Shown: positions 6,421 through 13,794 of the stretch, piece by piece | Position numbering within the stretch: the first letter of the stretch is position 1 | Layout: each line of letters begins with the position of its first letter | From: a virus | Reading direction: 5' to 3' (one strand) | DNA length: 21,410 nucleotides | Virus record (IMG/VR): IMGVR_UViG_3300030103_004309 | Span: 1 to 21,410 of that record | Translations under genes and position numbers: made by a program | Notes under the pieces: model-generated | What the model was told of the DNA's origin: nothing | Database searches by the model: none | Seen by the model: the letters and a program-made list of their open reading frames with translations, nothing else

Positions 6421-9400
6421 TATCTTTCACGTCCTCTCCGCTGATCTTCTTCAACTCTGAATTTTCTCTGTCGCCGTTCTAGCTCTTTCATGCCGTTATC
6501 ATCAGCAACAAGTGTTCCTATATACCAATGATTTTCCACCGCTCGGCCACCAAACCCAGCCAGTTCAGGGACACCCAAGCCGTTTTGGCTCATGTCTCTA
6601 AATTTACTGTATAACGAGTCTGCTAATTGAAGGACACCAGTTTTTAACGGCAATACCATTTCATCTTCTTTACCTTCACCGATAATTGTATTAACTCCGC
6701 CAGCGGTTCTCTTGACTAATCCACCCTTTGCAAGTGGAACGGGACGAGCTAACACAATAGCAGTTTGAGCCGCTGCAATACCGCCAATTACCCCTGCTGC
6801 AATACCTCCAGCAATTGGCCCAAGTTGAGCAAGTGCTGTTATGATAGCTTGGGCTGTACTAACAACAATCCCAAAAACGGCGACGGCTTTATCTGCAATA
6901 GCTTGTTTTCTTTTTAATTCTTTTGTTTTTTTAGCACTTTTTTCTTCAATCTCTCCAATAGCCTTAGCTTTTTCTTCTTCGCTCATAGTCGATTCATTTA
7001 CAGCGTCAATGTCAGCTTGTTTTTTTTCATCAACTTGTCTTATCTGTTCTTTGTATGAGTCAGAGATCATAGACATTATATCTGTTATAGCTTTAGCTGC
7101 TATATTTATACCTGCCTTAATTCGCGCTTTCTTTTTCTCGGCGTTTGCCTCATCTAATTTATCTTTTTTATCTGCTTCGTCTTTAGCAAGTTTTAAGCGT
7201 TCGATAGTATAATATAGCTCTATATCTTGCCGATCTGCACCCAATTTGTCAGCGTTGATGAGTGCATCTTGTCGCTCTACTTCTAGTAACTGTTTTCGTG
7301 ATAGAATAGATTCAGACAATTTTCCTGTCCATTGCGCTTCAAATCTTGATTTATCTGCAAGAGTTTTTTCAGCATTGATACGCTTTTGCTCTTCTAGTTG
7401 TTCTACTTCTTTTTTTTCATCTTCTGCGAGTCTTGATCGTTCACCTGCATAGAACTTTTTAATATTATTAACATCAGCGCCTAGTTTTTCAGCTTGAGCT
7501 AACGCGTCATTATATTCCATCTCAAGGAGTTGTTTTTTTGTTGCGGTTGACTCTGCTAATTTACGTGTCCACTCGCCCTCTAATCGGATTCTTTCTTTCG
7601 CAAGTTCTTTTGCCCTTTTTTGCCTTTCTTTTAAAGCCTCAGCTTCTTCAGGTGTAAGAGTCTTTGTTTTAGTAGCTCCATCTGCCTGCATCATCATTCT
7701 TTTTTCTGCTTCAGCGAGTTCTAGTGTTGATTCTTTTGCCTTTCTAATTGACTCTGCAAGTTCATCTGTCATATTACGCTGTAATAGAGTTTCTTTGCGT
7801 AATTTAGCTCTTGTTATTATCGCTTGCTTTTCGGCTGATTCCATCTCTGCGACGGCTTTTCTCGCTTTTTTAACTTTAGCCTCTAGGCTTGGAAATACGC
7901 TAGCAATTCCTTCTACCATTTTTAACGCAGATTTTAGAATCATAAAAAAGCTTAACTTTAAAACAGAGGCTCCCTGTTGAACGGCATAAGAAACAGCCTC
8001 CCAAGTTGCAATCATCGCTTTTCTAAAAGTCTCATTGTTTTTATAGAGCCAAATTGTAGCGGCAACAAGTGCAACTATTAAAGTAATAACAGCTCCAATT
8101 GGGTTGGCTGACATAGCAACATTTAAAAGCAGTACCCCTTTTTTTACGAGTGCTAAAACAGGCACTAATGTTTTAAGAATCATTACTATTTTTCCAAAAA
8201 ACATAACTAACGGGCCAATAACTACAAGCATAGCAGTAATTGTAATTGTTGTTTTTTTAACCCCTTCAGGTAAACTATTAAACCAATCCACCAAGGTTTT
8301 TAGTTTCCCAACCCACTCTTCTATAATTGGCAATAGCTGGTCTTTAATAATTGGGATCAAAGATTTTGATACAACTATTGCTACATTTTGCAACCTATTA
8401 CCAATAATTTTTGCTTGAGCGGTTAAAGATTTAAGTTGTTTCTCCGCGACCTTATCAGTAGTACCGCCAGCCATTCGCAATTCTTTTTCATATTTACGGA
8501 TACTTTCAGACGTTCCAAGAAGTGCCGCCGTTGCTGAAATAGATTTATCTTGAAACCCAAGTAGCCCAAGCTCTGACCGCTTCTGCTCATCTGTCATTCC
8601 TAGTAATCTTTTTTCTAGGTCTTGTATTATATCTGCCATGTTACGCATTTCACCAGAACTATCAAAAACAGCAATCCCAGCATCCTTAAACGCTTTCTTG
8701 TTTTTAATATTTGCAGTTTGTAAATCCCTTAAAACAATATTTAGAGATTCACCCGAAGCCGTCCCCTTTAATCCTTGATCGGCAAAAACAGCTAAAACAG
8801 CAGCACCCTCTTCAACATCTTTTCCAAGTAATCGAAGCGCAGCACCAGCTTTATTAGTCAATGACTCTGAAAACTGCTCAACAGAAGCATTTGCTAATGT
8901 GTTTGCTTTAACCAATACATCAGATACACGAGCCAAATCTTCAGAGCTTAACCCAAGTGCAGACTGTGCATCAGTTAATAAATCCGTTGCTTTAGCTAAA
9001 TCAAAAGCTCCAGCCTGTGCAAATTTTGCAACTGTTGGCAATGCTTTAATTGATTCGGCAGCACCAAGCCCAGCAGAGGCTAAGAAAAAATACGCTTCGG
9101 CTGCTTGAGTAGCACTAGCCGTTGTAGTCTCGGATACTTGCATTGCTGCTTTTTCCATTTTATCACGCATCTCGTCAGAGACATCAGACATAATCGCTAA
9201 TGATTTTGTCATAGCGTCTTCGAAATCAGCCCCAAATTTTAAAGCCGCACCACCTGCCGCAATAAGTGGCACGGTTAAATTTTTCGTTAGATTAGAGCCT
9301 ATTCTCGTAAGAGTTCTACTAGTCCGCGTAAGAGTTCTTTGCAATCTTCTAGCTCTTTGATCGACACTACCAAGGCCTTCACGTACATTGTCAAGACCTC

Positions 9401-9443
9401 TTATCCCAATCATCCCAAACAATCTAAATACTGGTCTTGCCAC
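6420..9443 (-). CDS. Tail tape measure protein, TP901 type
   Basis: This 1007-residue protein sets tail length and occupies the tail lumen. The start is GTG (9443-9441), supported by AAGGGG six bases upstream, and overlaps the chaperone T frame by 20 bp. Residues about 65-370 form the TP901-like core (FEDAMTKSLAIMSDVSDEM, AAEAYFFLASAGL, AAVLAVFADQGLKGTASGES, LLGFQDKSISATAALLG). Hydrophobic stretches lie at about 395-470 and 855-895. Long charged coiled coils fill 500-840 and include a tandem repeat of 80 residues at 622-701 and 702-781. The C-terminus has LVKRTAGGVNTIIGEGKEDE and MVLPLKTG, a common tape-measure ending. At about 1.5 angstrom per residue the expected tail is near 150 nm, typical of siphoviruses. 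Confidence 0.95.
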   Translation of the reverse strand: MARPVFRLFGMIGIRGLDNVREGLGSVDQRARRLQRTLTRTSRTLTRIGSNLTKNLTVPLIAAGGAALKFGADFEDAMTKSLAIMSDVSDEMRDKMEKAAMQVSETTTASATQAAEAYFFLASAGLGAAESIKALPTVAKFAQAGAFDLAKATDLLTDAQSALGLSSEDLARVSDVLVKANTLANASVEQFSESLTNKAGAALRLLGKDVEEGAAVLAVFADQGLKGTASGESLNIVLRDLQTANIKNKKAFKDAGIAVFDSSGEMRNMADIIQDLEKRLLGMTDEQKRSELGLLGFQDKSISATAALLGTSESIRKYEKELRMAGGTTDKVAEKQLKSLTAQAKIIGNRLQNVAIVVSKSLIPIIKDQLLPIIEEWVGKLKTLVDWFNSLPEGVKKTTITITAMLVVIGPLVMFFGKIVMILKTLVPVLALVKKGVLLLNVAMSANPIGAVITLIVALVAATIWLYKNNETFRKAMIATWEAVSYAVQQGASVLKLSFFMILKSALKMVEGIASVFPSLEAKVKKARKAVAEMESAEKQAIITRAKLRKETLLQRNMTDELAESIRKAKESTLELAEAEKRMMMQADGATKTKTLTPEEAEALKERQKRAKELAKERIRLEGEWTRKLAESTATKKQLLEMEYNDALAQAEKLGADVNNIKKFYAGERSRLAEDEKKEVEQLEEQKRINAEKTLADKSRFEAQWTGKLSESILSRKQLLEVERQDALINADKLGADRQDIELYYTIERLKLAKDEADKKDKLDEANAEKKKARIKAGINIAAKAITDIMSMISDSYKEQIRQVDEKKQADIDAVNESTMSEEEKAKAIGEIEEKSAKKTKELKRKQAIADKAVAVFGIVVSTAQAIITALAQLGPIAGGIAAGVIGGIAAAQTAIVLARPVPLAKGGLVKRTAGGVNTIIGEGKEDEMVLPLKTGVLQLADSLYSKFRDMSQNGLGVPELAGFGGRAVENHWYIGTLVADDNGMKELERRQRKFRVEEDQRRGRER
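7149..7580 (-). repeat. Two tandem 80-residue repeats inside the tape measure
   Basis: Residues 622-701 and 702-781 of the tape measure align with no gaps. The repeat starts EGEWTRKLAESTATKKQLLE in copy 1 and EAQWTGKLSESILSRKQLLE in copy 2. About half of the first 64 positions are identical, including W-T-x-K-L, KQLLE, DAL and KLGAD. The two tryptophan codons lie exactly 240 bp apart (7569-7571 and 7329-7331). Given coordinates cover both conserved cores. Confidence 0.85.
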
Positions 9444-9810
9444 CTGTCGCCCCTTCTCGTAGTATACGGTTTGCAGTCTGCATCGCTATACGTTCCTCTA
9501 ATTCTAACTGTTTTTTTGAAGCTTTTTTCTTTTTCTTTAAGCCTAAATCAACAAGATATTTCTCATACGTATCTTTAAAACCTTGAGACCTTAAAGCCTG
9601 CCAGCCCGTGAAGGCGGCAAACTTCATGCCATTTTCATAAGTAGTAATCCTTCTTTTAGCAAGATAACCACCACGAAACAAAATTTCCTTATATTCCATT
9701 TCGTCAAAAAGACCTTCTGTAAGATTATCATTAAACCTTACAGAGTCCTCTAACTCTTGGACGGGTTCGCTAAGTTCTTTATTTTGTTGAGCACTCGCGA
9801 ACCCACTGAG
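9424..9810 (-). CDS. Tail assembly chaperone T extension, expressed by -1 frameshift
   Basis: This frame has no convincing start of its own; the first ATG (9699) lies inside the frame and has only a weak upstream site. The frame opens just after a TGA located immediately before the slippery site and runs through CTC AGT GGG to the stop at 9424. After slippage it gives FFLSGFASAQQNKELSEPVQ and onwards, including MEYKEILFRGGYLAKRRITT, a lysine-rich helix and TANRILREGA. The fusion with chaperone G would have 247 residues: 119 from G plus 128 from this extension. This is the lambda gpG/gpGT arrangement, where the fused protein recruits tail tube subunits to the tape measure. It overlaps the tape measure start by 20 bp. 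Confidence 0.85.
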   Translation of the reverse strand, partial: LSGFASAQQNKELSEPVQELEDSVRFNDNLTEGLFDEMEYKEILFRGGYLAKRRITTYENGMKFAAFTGWQALRSQGFKDTYEKYLVDLGLKKKKKASKKQLELEERIAMQTANRILREGATGGKTSI

Positions 9811-10166
9811 AAAAAATCTTCAAACCCTTTTTGTGATACTATTTGTTCTATGATCTGGACTTCAATATCAAAATCAAGATCGTCATAAGCTTCTCTACTA
9901 ACACCGATTAATTTACAAAACCACTCCGAAACATCATCTTCTATTACTTGCAACATTTGTTCCAGTAAAGTAAATGCCGTCTCCAAGACTTCAGCCGTTG
10001 CGTCTTTCTTAGATTCTTCTGCATCCTCAGTGTCACCGCCCTTAGAGCTGGACGGTGGAACCATATTAACAAGAGAATCAGTGCCAGATATATCAGCAAA
10101 TTTCTTAATTAATCGAGCTAAAGTAACTCTGTCTTTTCTTTTTAATTTCCGTACTTCTATAGTCAT
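9750..10166 (-). CDS. Tail assembly chaperone G
   Basis: This 138-residue protein has the ribosome binding site AAAGAGGTAAACGATG. It sits between the tail tube and tape measure genes, which is the diagnostic position of tail chaperones. It is acidic and helical (AFTLLEQMLQVIEDDVSEWF, FDIEVQIIEQIVSQKGFEDF) with a low-complexity linker SSSKGGDTEDAEESKKDATA near residues 38-57. A classic -1 slippery heptamer lies at codons 118-119, so a fraction of ribosomes should make a longer G-T fusion. As in lambda, it probably acts only in assembly and is absent from the finished virion. Confidence 0.85.
   Translation of the reverse strand: MTIEVRKLKRKDRVTLARLIKKFADISGTDSLVNMVPPSSSKGGDTEDAEESKKDATAEVLETAFTLLEQMLQVIEDDVSEWFCKLIGVSREAYDDLDFDIEVQIIEQIVSQKGFEDFFSVGSRVLNKIKNLANPSKS
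9763..9816 (-). promoter_or_regulatory. Programmed -1 ribosomal frameshift signal
   Basis: The slippery heptamer T TTT TTC lies at 9816-9810 in the frame of chaperone G. After a 5-nt spacer (TCAGT) comes GGGTTCGC (9804-9797), which pairs perfectly over 8 bp with GCGAACCC (9770-9763) across a 26-nt loop. The loop itself contains GAGTGCTC and might support further pairing. The G stop (TAG, 9752-9750) lies downstream of the stem and the T frame's TGA lies just before the heptamer, so only slippage here connects both frames. Confidence 0.9.
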
Positions 10167-10185
10167 CGTTTACCTCTTTCTAATC

Positions 10186-10746
10186 CTAAGTGTTAGGCCA
10201 GTACATTGTCCAAGGTTCGGTATCTAAATCTGTTGGGTCTTGATGTGCTGTAAACGTCACTGCAATAACGCCTTCTTCTTTGTCAGTTAAAGACAATTCA
10301 AAGTTACCGTCAGAAAGTGCATTTGTTAATTTAAAAGCACAAGCTCCAGCGGTCGTGCCAGAGATTTCACCAACTAAAGTTATGTCAGACAGATAATCAC
10401 CTAAAGCAATTTGAGTATCTCTTGTGATAGCATCCCAGTCACTATTAAACGCAGCACTTACCGAAGCAGGAAGCACATATTTTAATTGTGTTAAAGTATG
10501 CTCTAAGAAATTTACAGTAAGTTTTCCAACGCTTCTTGTAATACGTCGCGATCCCTTTGTTGGGCTGTGTGCTCCATCCGCTTCCATTTCTCTGACTTCT
10601 TGCTCTATAGAGAAAGAATTCCCACCACGTGTTGCACCCAGTAGTGTTCCAGGTGAAGAGAAATCAGTAAAACCAACATACACAGCTCCACTATCAATTA
10701 TCATATTATTGTAAGTGTCTGCACTTACTCCATGATGTCTAGCCAT
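10186..10746 (-). CDS. Major tail (tube) protein
   Basis: This 186-residue protein has the site TATAGGAGTTTAGAAAAATG. It forms the tail tube. Features I recognise from siphoviral tube proteins are DSGAVYVGFTDFSSPGTLLG, the acidic 'EQEVREMEADGAHSP' segment, GSRRITRSVGKLTVNF, and a C-terminal beta-rich part ending in the strands LSLTDKEEGVIAVTFTAHQD. The position upstream of the chaperone pair and tape measure is the standard one. The short gaps around it suggest translation from a shared operon transcript, and its strong ribosome binding site fits a high-copy virion protein. Confidence 0.85.
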   Translation of the reverse strand: MARHHGVSADTYNNMIIDSGAVYVGFTDFSSPGTLLGATRGGNSFSIEQEVREMEADGAHSPTKGSRRITRSVGKLTVNFLEHTLTQLKYVLPASVSAAFNSDWDAITRDTQIALGDYLSDITLVGEISGTTAGACAFKLTNALSDGNFELSLTDKEEGVIAVTFTAHQDPTDLDTEPWTMYWPNT

Positions 10747-10772
10747 TTTTCTAAACTCCTATATTTAAATTA

Positions 10773-11108
10773 TTATGCACCAAGTGCAATTACTGCAACA
10801 GTCAACGTCGTAACATCATCATAAGTGATACCCACTTTTCCATCACCATCATTAAAACGCCCAGTGTTAAACGGACCACACATTTCCTCGCTACCAGCTG
10901 GAATTGTAATATCGACATTGTGGTCAAATCCTTGCGAGCAATTTACTAAACTATTAATAGTCGCAACAATAGGAGAACCACTACCATTTTTAATATGTAA
11001 AAATGTTCTGCCATTATTTACAAAATCATCTCCACCGCCTGCCGCCGAATTATATGTAGGAGTCAAACTAGTATCTAGCGTAATGTTTTCTACTGCTAAT
11101 GTCGCCAT
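10773..11108 (-). CDS. Small beta-rich virion protein, possibly a decoration protein
   Basis: This 111-residue protein has the site GAGGTAAAAAATG. It is rich in T, G, N and V and predicted almost wholly beta: ITLDTSLTPTYNSAAGGGDD, FVNNGRTFLHIKNGSGSPIV, ITIPAGSEEMCGPFNTGRFN and TTLTVAVIALGA. The pattern 'FVNNGRTFL.IKNGSGS....TI' with a 'PAG' turn and 'GPF....F.D' occurs in small phage proteins that I recall as structural but without firm function. It lies between the tail terminator and the tube gene, so a tail or capsid decoration role is inferred from context and composition. Confidence 0.7.
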   Translation of the reverse strand: MATLAVENITLDTSLTPTYNSAAGGGDDFVNNGRTFLHIKNGSGSPIVATINSLVNCSQGFDHNVDITIPAGSEEMCGPFNTGRFNDGDGKVGITYDDVTTLTVAVIALGA

Positions 11109-11111
11109 TTT

Positions 11112-11540
11112 TTACCTCACAATTTGCTGCATCCAAGCATAACGCGAACCACGCCCACTTATCTGCATATTATAATGAACTATTTTTATATCTCTATTAT
11201 CAACAAAGCCTTTTGTTTCTCTGTAAAGTCTTATTGTTTTATATAGGTCACAATTTAAAATCTCTCTATCTATAGCAAACTCAACTGCCATAGTTAAAGC
11301 TCTAATATTAACAGTGTCACTTTTCCCACCGTAAATGTCTATATCTATTAAAAAATTATCAACTGCCAAATTATCTGACGGTATAGTTTGCACATCTAAA
11401 ACAAGGTAAACTCTCTCAGCTTCCTGTGGTGCTATATCGCTAAATATAGCAGGGCTACCATTAAAAGTATTGACGTATTGAGTTACATTGAGATCAGTAC
11501 GCAAATGTTTAATTATAGAAGCCTCAACAGTAACACCCAT
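11112..11540 (-). CDS. Tail terminator / tail completion protein
   Basis: This 142-residue protein opens MGVTVEASIIKHLRTDLNVT and continues with VNTFNGSPAIFSDIAPQEAE and YLVLDVQTIPSD, then LIDIDIYGGKSDTVNIRALT. This order (helix, 'I.P..A..PY/VYL V', paired strands, then a helix of N-I-R-A-L) is that of the DUF3168/gp17-type tail terminators which cap the tube and join it to the head. Gene order, directly after the gp10-like protein, agrees. Ribosome binding is modest (GGAG 11 nt upstream), and the gene lies one base after the previous stop. Confidence 0.75.
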   Translation of the reverse strand: MGVTVEASIIKHLRTDLNVTQYVNTFNGSPAIFSDIAPQEAERVYLVLDVQTIPSDNLAVDNFLIDIDIYGGKSDTVNIRALTMAVEFAIDREILNCDLYKTIRLYRETKGFVDNRDIKIVHYNMQISGRGSRYAWMQQIVR

Positions 11541-11541
11541 T

Positions 11542-11910
11542 TTAAAAATACTCCGTGCTCAAAATATTGATTATTTCTTGCTCTTCTTCTAATAATGTTT
11601 TATTCACAAAAGGGCGTTTATTCTGTTCTTTACCATCACCATGTCCGAACTCTAATAAATGAGCATGAGGAGCAGTAGACCCAACAAAACTTACACCTTT
11701 TTTCCCTGTTTTTAATTTATATCTAATACTTTTACGCAAACCGCCCGACCGTCTACCAGGATAATCGCCAGAAGTTGAAACACTTCGTTTTGAAATATTC
11801 TTACGCATTTTTTTAGCAGAATATTGTAAAGCTTTCCGCCTTGAATTTTCTTCTGATTTTTCAATGTCTCTCATAACATCATCAACAAATGATTCAAATC
11901 TAAAAGTCAT
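11542..11910 (-). CDS. HK97 gp10-like tail completion/neck protein
   Basis: This 122-residue basic protein starts at a TAATG overlap with the upstream gene. Family features are visible: an N-terminal amphipathic helix with KALQYSAKKMRKNISKRSVS, the GDYPGRRSGGLRKSIRYKLK segment, and the signature APHAHLLEFGHGDGKEQNKR followed by PF. HK97 gp10 proteins act at the head-tail interface during neck assembly. Length is typical. It lies in the standard position between the SPP1 gp16-like joining protein and the tail terminator. Confidence 0.85.
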   Translation of the reverse strand: MTFRFESFVDDVMRDIEKSEENSRRKALQYSAKKMRKNISKRSVSTSGDYPGRRSGGLRKSIRYKLKTGKKGVSFVGSTAPHAHLLEFGHGDGKEQNKRPFVNKTLLEEEQEIINILSTEYF

Positions 11911-12263
11911 TATTCACGCCTTTCCAAACATATACAAATTAATTCAATTCCACGCTCTTGAACATCTTCAATAGTTTTTATTTCAAAAGTACGAGTCCCG
12001 AAAGTTATCTGGTTATTAGACTCAACAAGAGTAATCTCTCCCCTTATTTTTACTTCATGTGAAGCGTTAATATTGAAAGTCCGATATTCTTCTTTGCGTC
12101 TAGCATTCAGCGGAGTTAAAGACATTGGCACATTCTCAGAAACAACAGCCCAAATATCAGTGGTGCCGCCTTGCCCATCATCCGTATACTGTCGCTCTTC
12201 AATATTGCAATAGTGGCGACATTGAGAGGCTAAGCTTTTCCGTGGTCTCCTTGATAGTAACAC
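11910..12263 (-). CDS. Head-tail joining protein (SPP1 gp16-like)
   Basis: This 117-residue protein starts at GTG (12263-12261), sharing one base with the upstream TAG; AGAGGA lies upstream. It has the usual opening 'IEERQYTDDGQGGTTDIWAV', the strand 'VPMSLTPLNARRKEEYRTF', the pattern 'SHEVKIRGEI', then 'FGTRTFEIKTIEDVQERGIE' and 'LICICLERRE'. These strands match the Phage_H_T_join family, which closes the connector before tail attachment. An early cysteine cluster (CRHYC) is unremarkable. I see no better start downstream. Confidence 0.85.
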   Translation of the reverse strand: MLLSRRPRKSLASQCRHYCNIEERQYTDDGQGGTTDIWAVVSENVPMSLTPLNARRKEEYRTFNINASHEVKIRGEITLVESNNQITFGTRTFEIKTIEDVQERGIELICICLERRE

Positions 12264-12844
12264 TATCTATCCTCTATGCGATCAGGTTGTAAAATGTTGT
12301 AAAATGCTGGTGGTACTGTACCATCTTCAGCTATACGATTTTCATAACGATAAGCACAATATAAATATATTGCATCTTTGATTCTGTCAGGGACATCGCT
12401 CGCCGTACCATATCCAGCATCATAATTAATAACTAACCCTTTTATCGGTCGTAAAGTAACAGACGGCCAACTTTCACCATAATTAAGGGATATACGCGCT
12501 GGAGTTGAATCCGCATCTACAAAATATTTCGACGAATCAAGAGTATATTCAACGTTATCAGTATCGTAATATTTTACACTATTCACAGTAACAGCAGGAG
12601 GACGAGGCAAAAGTATCTCAGTTTTAGGCCAATAATCATACGACAGCTCTAGTGTCTGTGTAATATATGCCCTGTGCTGATAATCTTCAGCCGTTATCCG
12701 CCCTGAAGCAATCCACGTATCAATAAGAGTGTCTTCGATACTAGTATCAACGCGTGAATATAACTTCACATCGGAAGAAGTAACAGGCTCCGTTGCTGGA
12801 GCCGTTACTACACTAAAACTACGCGGCTTCAATAGTTGCACCAT
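12263..12844 (-). CDS. Head-tail connector adaptor (phiE125 gp8 / HK97 gp6-like)
   Basis: The probable protein has about 193 residues starting MVQLLKPRSFSVVTAPATEP. The frame is open further upstream to 12937, but that part translates to a leucine-rich string that merely overlaps the previous gene. The chosen start overlaps that gene by 26 bp and lacks a clear ribosome binding site, suggesting coupling; a TTG at 12832 is an alternative. The family pattern is clear: VTSSDVKLYSRVDTSIEDTL, ITAEDYQHRAYITQTLELSY, LPRPPAVTVNSVKYYD, FVDADSTPARISL, 'SWP', then INYDAGYGTASDVPDRIKDA and YRYENR. These adaptors form a ring below the portal. Confidence 0.8.
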   Translation of the reverse strand: MVQLLKPRSFSVVTAPATEPVTSSDVKLYSRVDTSIEDTLIDTWIASGRITAEDYQHRAYITQTLELSYDYWPKTEILLPRPPAVTVNSVKYYDTDNVEYTLDSSKYFVDADSTPARISLNYGESWPSVTLRPIKGLVINYDAGYGTASDVPDRIKDAIYLYCAYRYENRIAEDGTVPPAFYNILQPDRIEDR

Positions 12845-13280
12845 CATCAACAGGTACATAGAAAATTGTCCACGCAACCGAACCTGTATTACTAGCTGCA
12901 CAATCGAGATCAATAGTACCAGCATTAACAACAACACCCTTTGCTTGAGCTGCTACGGCTCCTGCGGTTGTTCCTACTAACGCATCAGCCAATGTCCCTG
13001 TAATACTATATAAAGTCCCTGCTTCATCTGCTGTTATATCAAGAGTAGCACATATATCAACACTTGTTCCAGTAGTAGGGTTGGCTGTTAATTTAGTATC
13101 ATTAGCTTGAGTTTCTATAATTGTACCAACTTCACCAATAATACCAGTAATCATTACTTTCCCACCTGTGACGGTGAAAATCGCTTCAGCTGCGGTTTGT
13201 GGTAAAGCTGCATCCACTCTTTTTGCACGAGCCCCCAGCACAGATGCCTGCATACCTTTTAAATTATCTAAAACACTCAT
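12819..13280 (-). CDS. Small virion protein after the major capsid gene, possible head decoration
   Basis: This 153-residue protein has the site AAAAGGTAAAATTTAATTATG. It opens MSVLDNLKGMQASVLGARAK and is then beta-rich and dominated by T, A, G, I and V: AAEAIFTVTGGKVMITGIIG, KLTANPTTGTSVDICATLDI, GTLYSITGTLADALVG and GTIDLDCAASNTGSVAWTIF. It ends YVPVDDGATIEAA. I recall similar proteins encoded between HK97-type capsid genes and connector genes of other phages, with no firm function. Context and composition suggest a capsid decoration or stabilising protein. No signal or membrane segment. Confidence 0.7.
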   Translation of the reverse strand: MSVLDNLKGMQASVLGARAKRVDAALPQTAAEAIFTVTGGKVMITGIIGEVGTIIETQANDTKLTANPTTGTSVDICATLDITADEAGTLYSITGTLADALVGTTAGAVAAQAKGVVVNAGTIDLDCAASNTGSVAWTIFYVPVDDGATIEAA

Positions 13281-13309
13281 AATTAAATTTTACCTTTTCT
13301 GAATTAAGA

Positions 13310-13771
13310 TTAATCAATTACGCTTGCTTGAACCGCTTGATCAAAACGCGGAGTCAAAAGAGCAATCATTATTCCACCAAGCACGGGACTGTCAACAACT
13401 TCAACAGCTTTTAAGCGTACATACTCGTATCCTGTAGATGCTAATGCTTGAGCGTCAACACTTACTTTGTAAAGTTGAGAACTACCAGCAGTAGTAGCAA
13501 ACCCAGCGGTAGTGGCTTCAGTCATTGCACTGTGAGTGTCGTCTGTTACAACAGTTTGATATCTAAAAGCTACAGCACTTGTGGTTGTAGGTGTCGTATC
13601 ATCACAAGCTTCAACAGTAATTGTAGAGGTTCCTGTAGCTCCAACCGCTTTATAAATGTAAAACTCTACAGTTTCATGATTTTTTAATGAAACAACATCG
13701 GATGATACTGTCCCAGCAAAAGCGTCTGCAACGGGATCGAGTCCCTTAACAATATGGCTATATGATTTCAT
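13310..13771 (-). CDS. Small virion protein directly after the major capsid gene
   Basis: This 153-residue protein has the site AAGAAAGGAATTATAATATTATG. It has strands VSLKNHETVEFYIYKAVGAT and GTSTITVEACDDTTPTTTSA, a middle FRYQTV, and an end FATTAGSSQLYKVSVDAQAL, YEYVRLKAVEVVDSPVLGGI, with the last residues PRFDQAVQASVID. It is rich in T, A, V and S. I recall the pattern 'VEACDD..P' and 'YVRLK.VE....PVLG' as a recurrent phage protein placed after the capsid gene. It does not resemble its equally long neighbour (12819-13280) in sequence. A decoration or capsid-associated role is inference from position. Confidence 0.7.
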   Translation of the reverse strand: MKSYSHIVKGLDPVADAFAGTVSSDVVSLKNHETVEFYIYKAVGATGTSTITVEACDDTTPTTTSAVAFRYQTVVTDDTHSAMTEATTAGFATTAGSSQLYKVSVDAQALASTGYEYVRLKAVEVVDSPVLGGIMIALLTPRFDQAVQASVID

Positions 13772-13794
13772 AATATTATAATTCCTTTCTTAAA

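Noticed and set aside
6841-9108. Several plus-strand open frames of 60-120 residues opposite the tape measure
   Set aside because: Hydrophobic and serine-rich shadows of the tape measure coding frame with no ribosome binding sites.
9424-9699. Independent gene for the tail chaperone T part starting at the ATG at 9699
   Set aside because: The frame continues upstream to the slippery site and its sequence joins the G product; no strong ribosome binding site supports this ATG.
12845-12937. Upstream extension of the connector adaptor frame, leucine-rich peptide
   Set aside because: It overlaps the previous gene in another frame, has composition unlike a protein start and no ribosome binding site; the family normally begins near VVTAPATEPVT.
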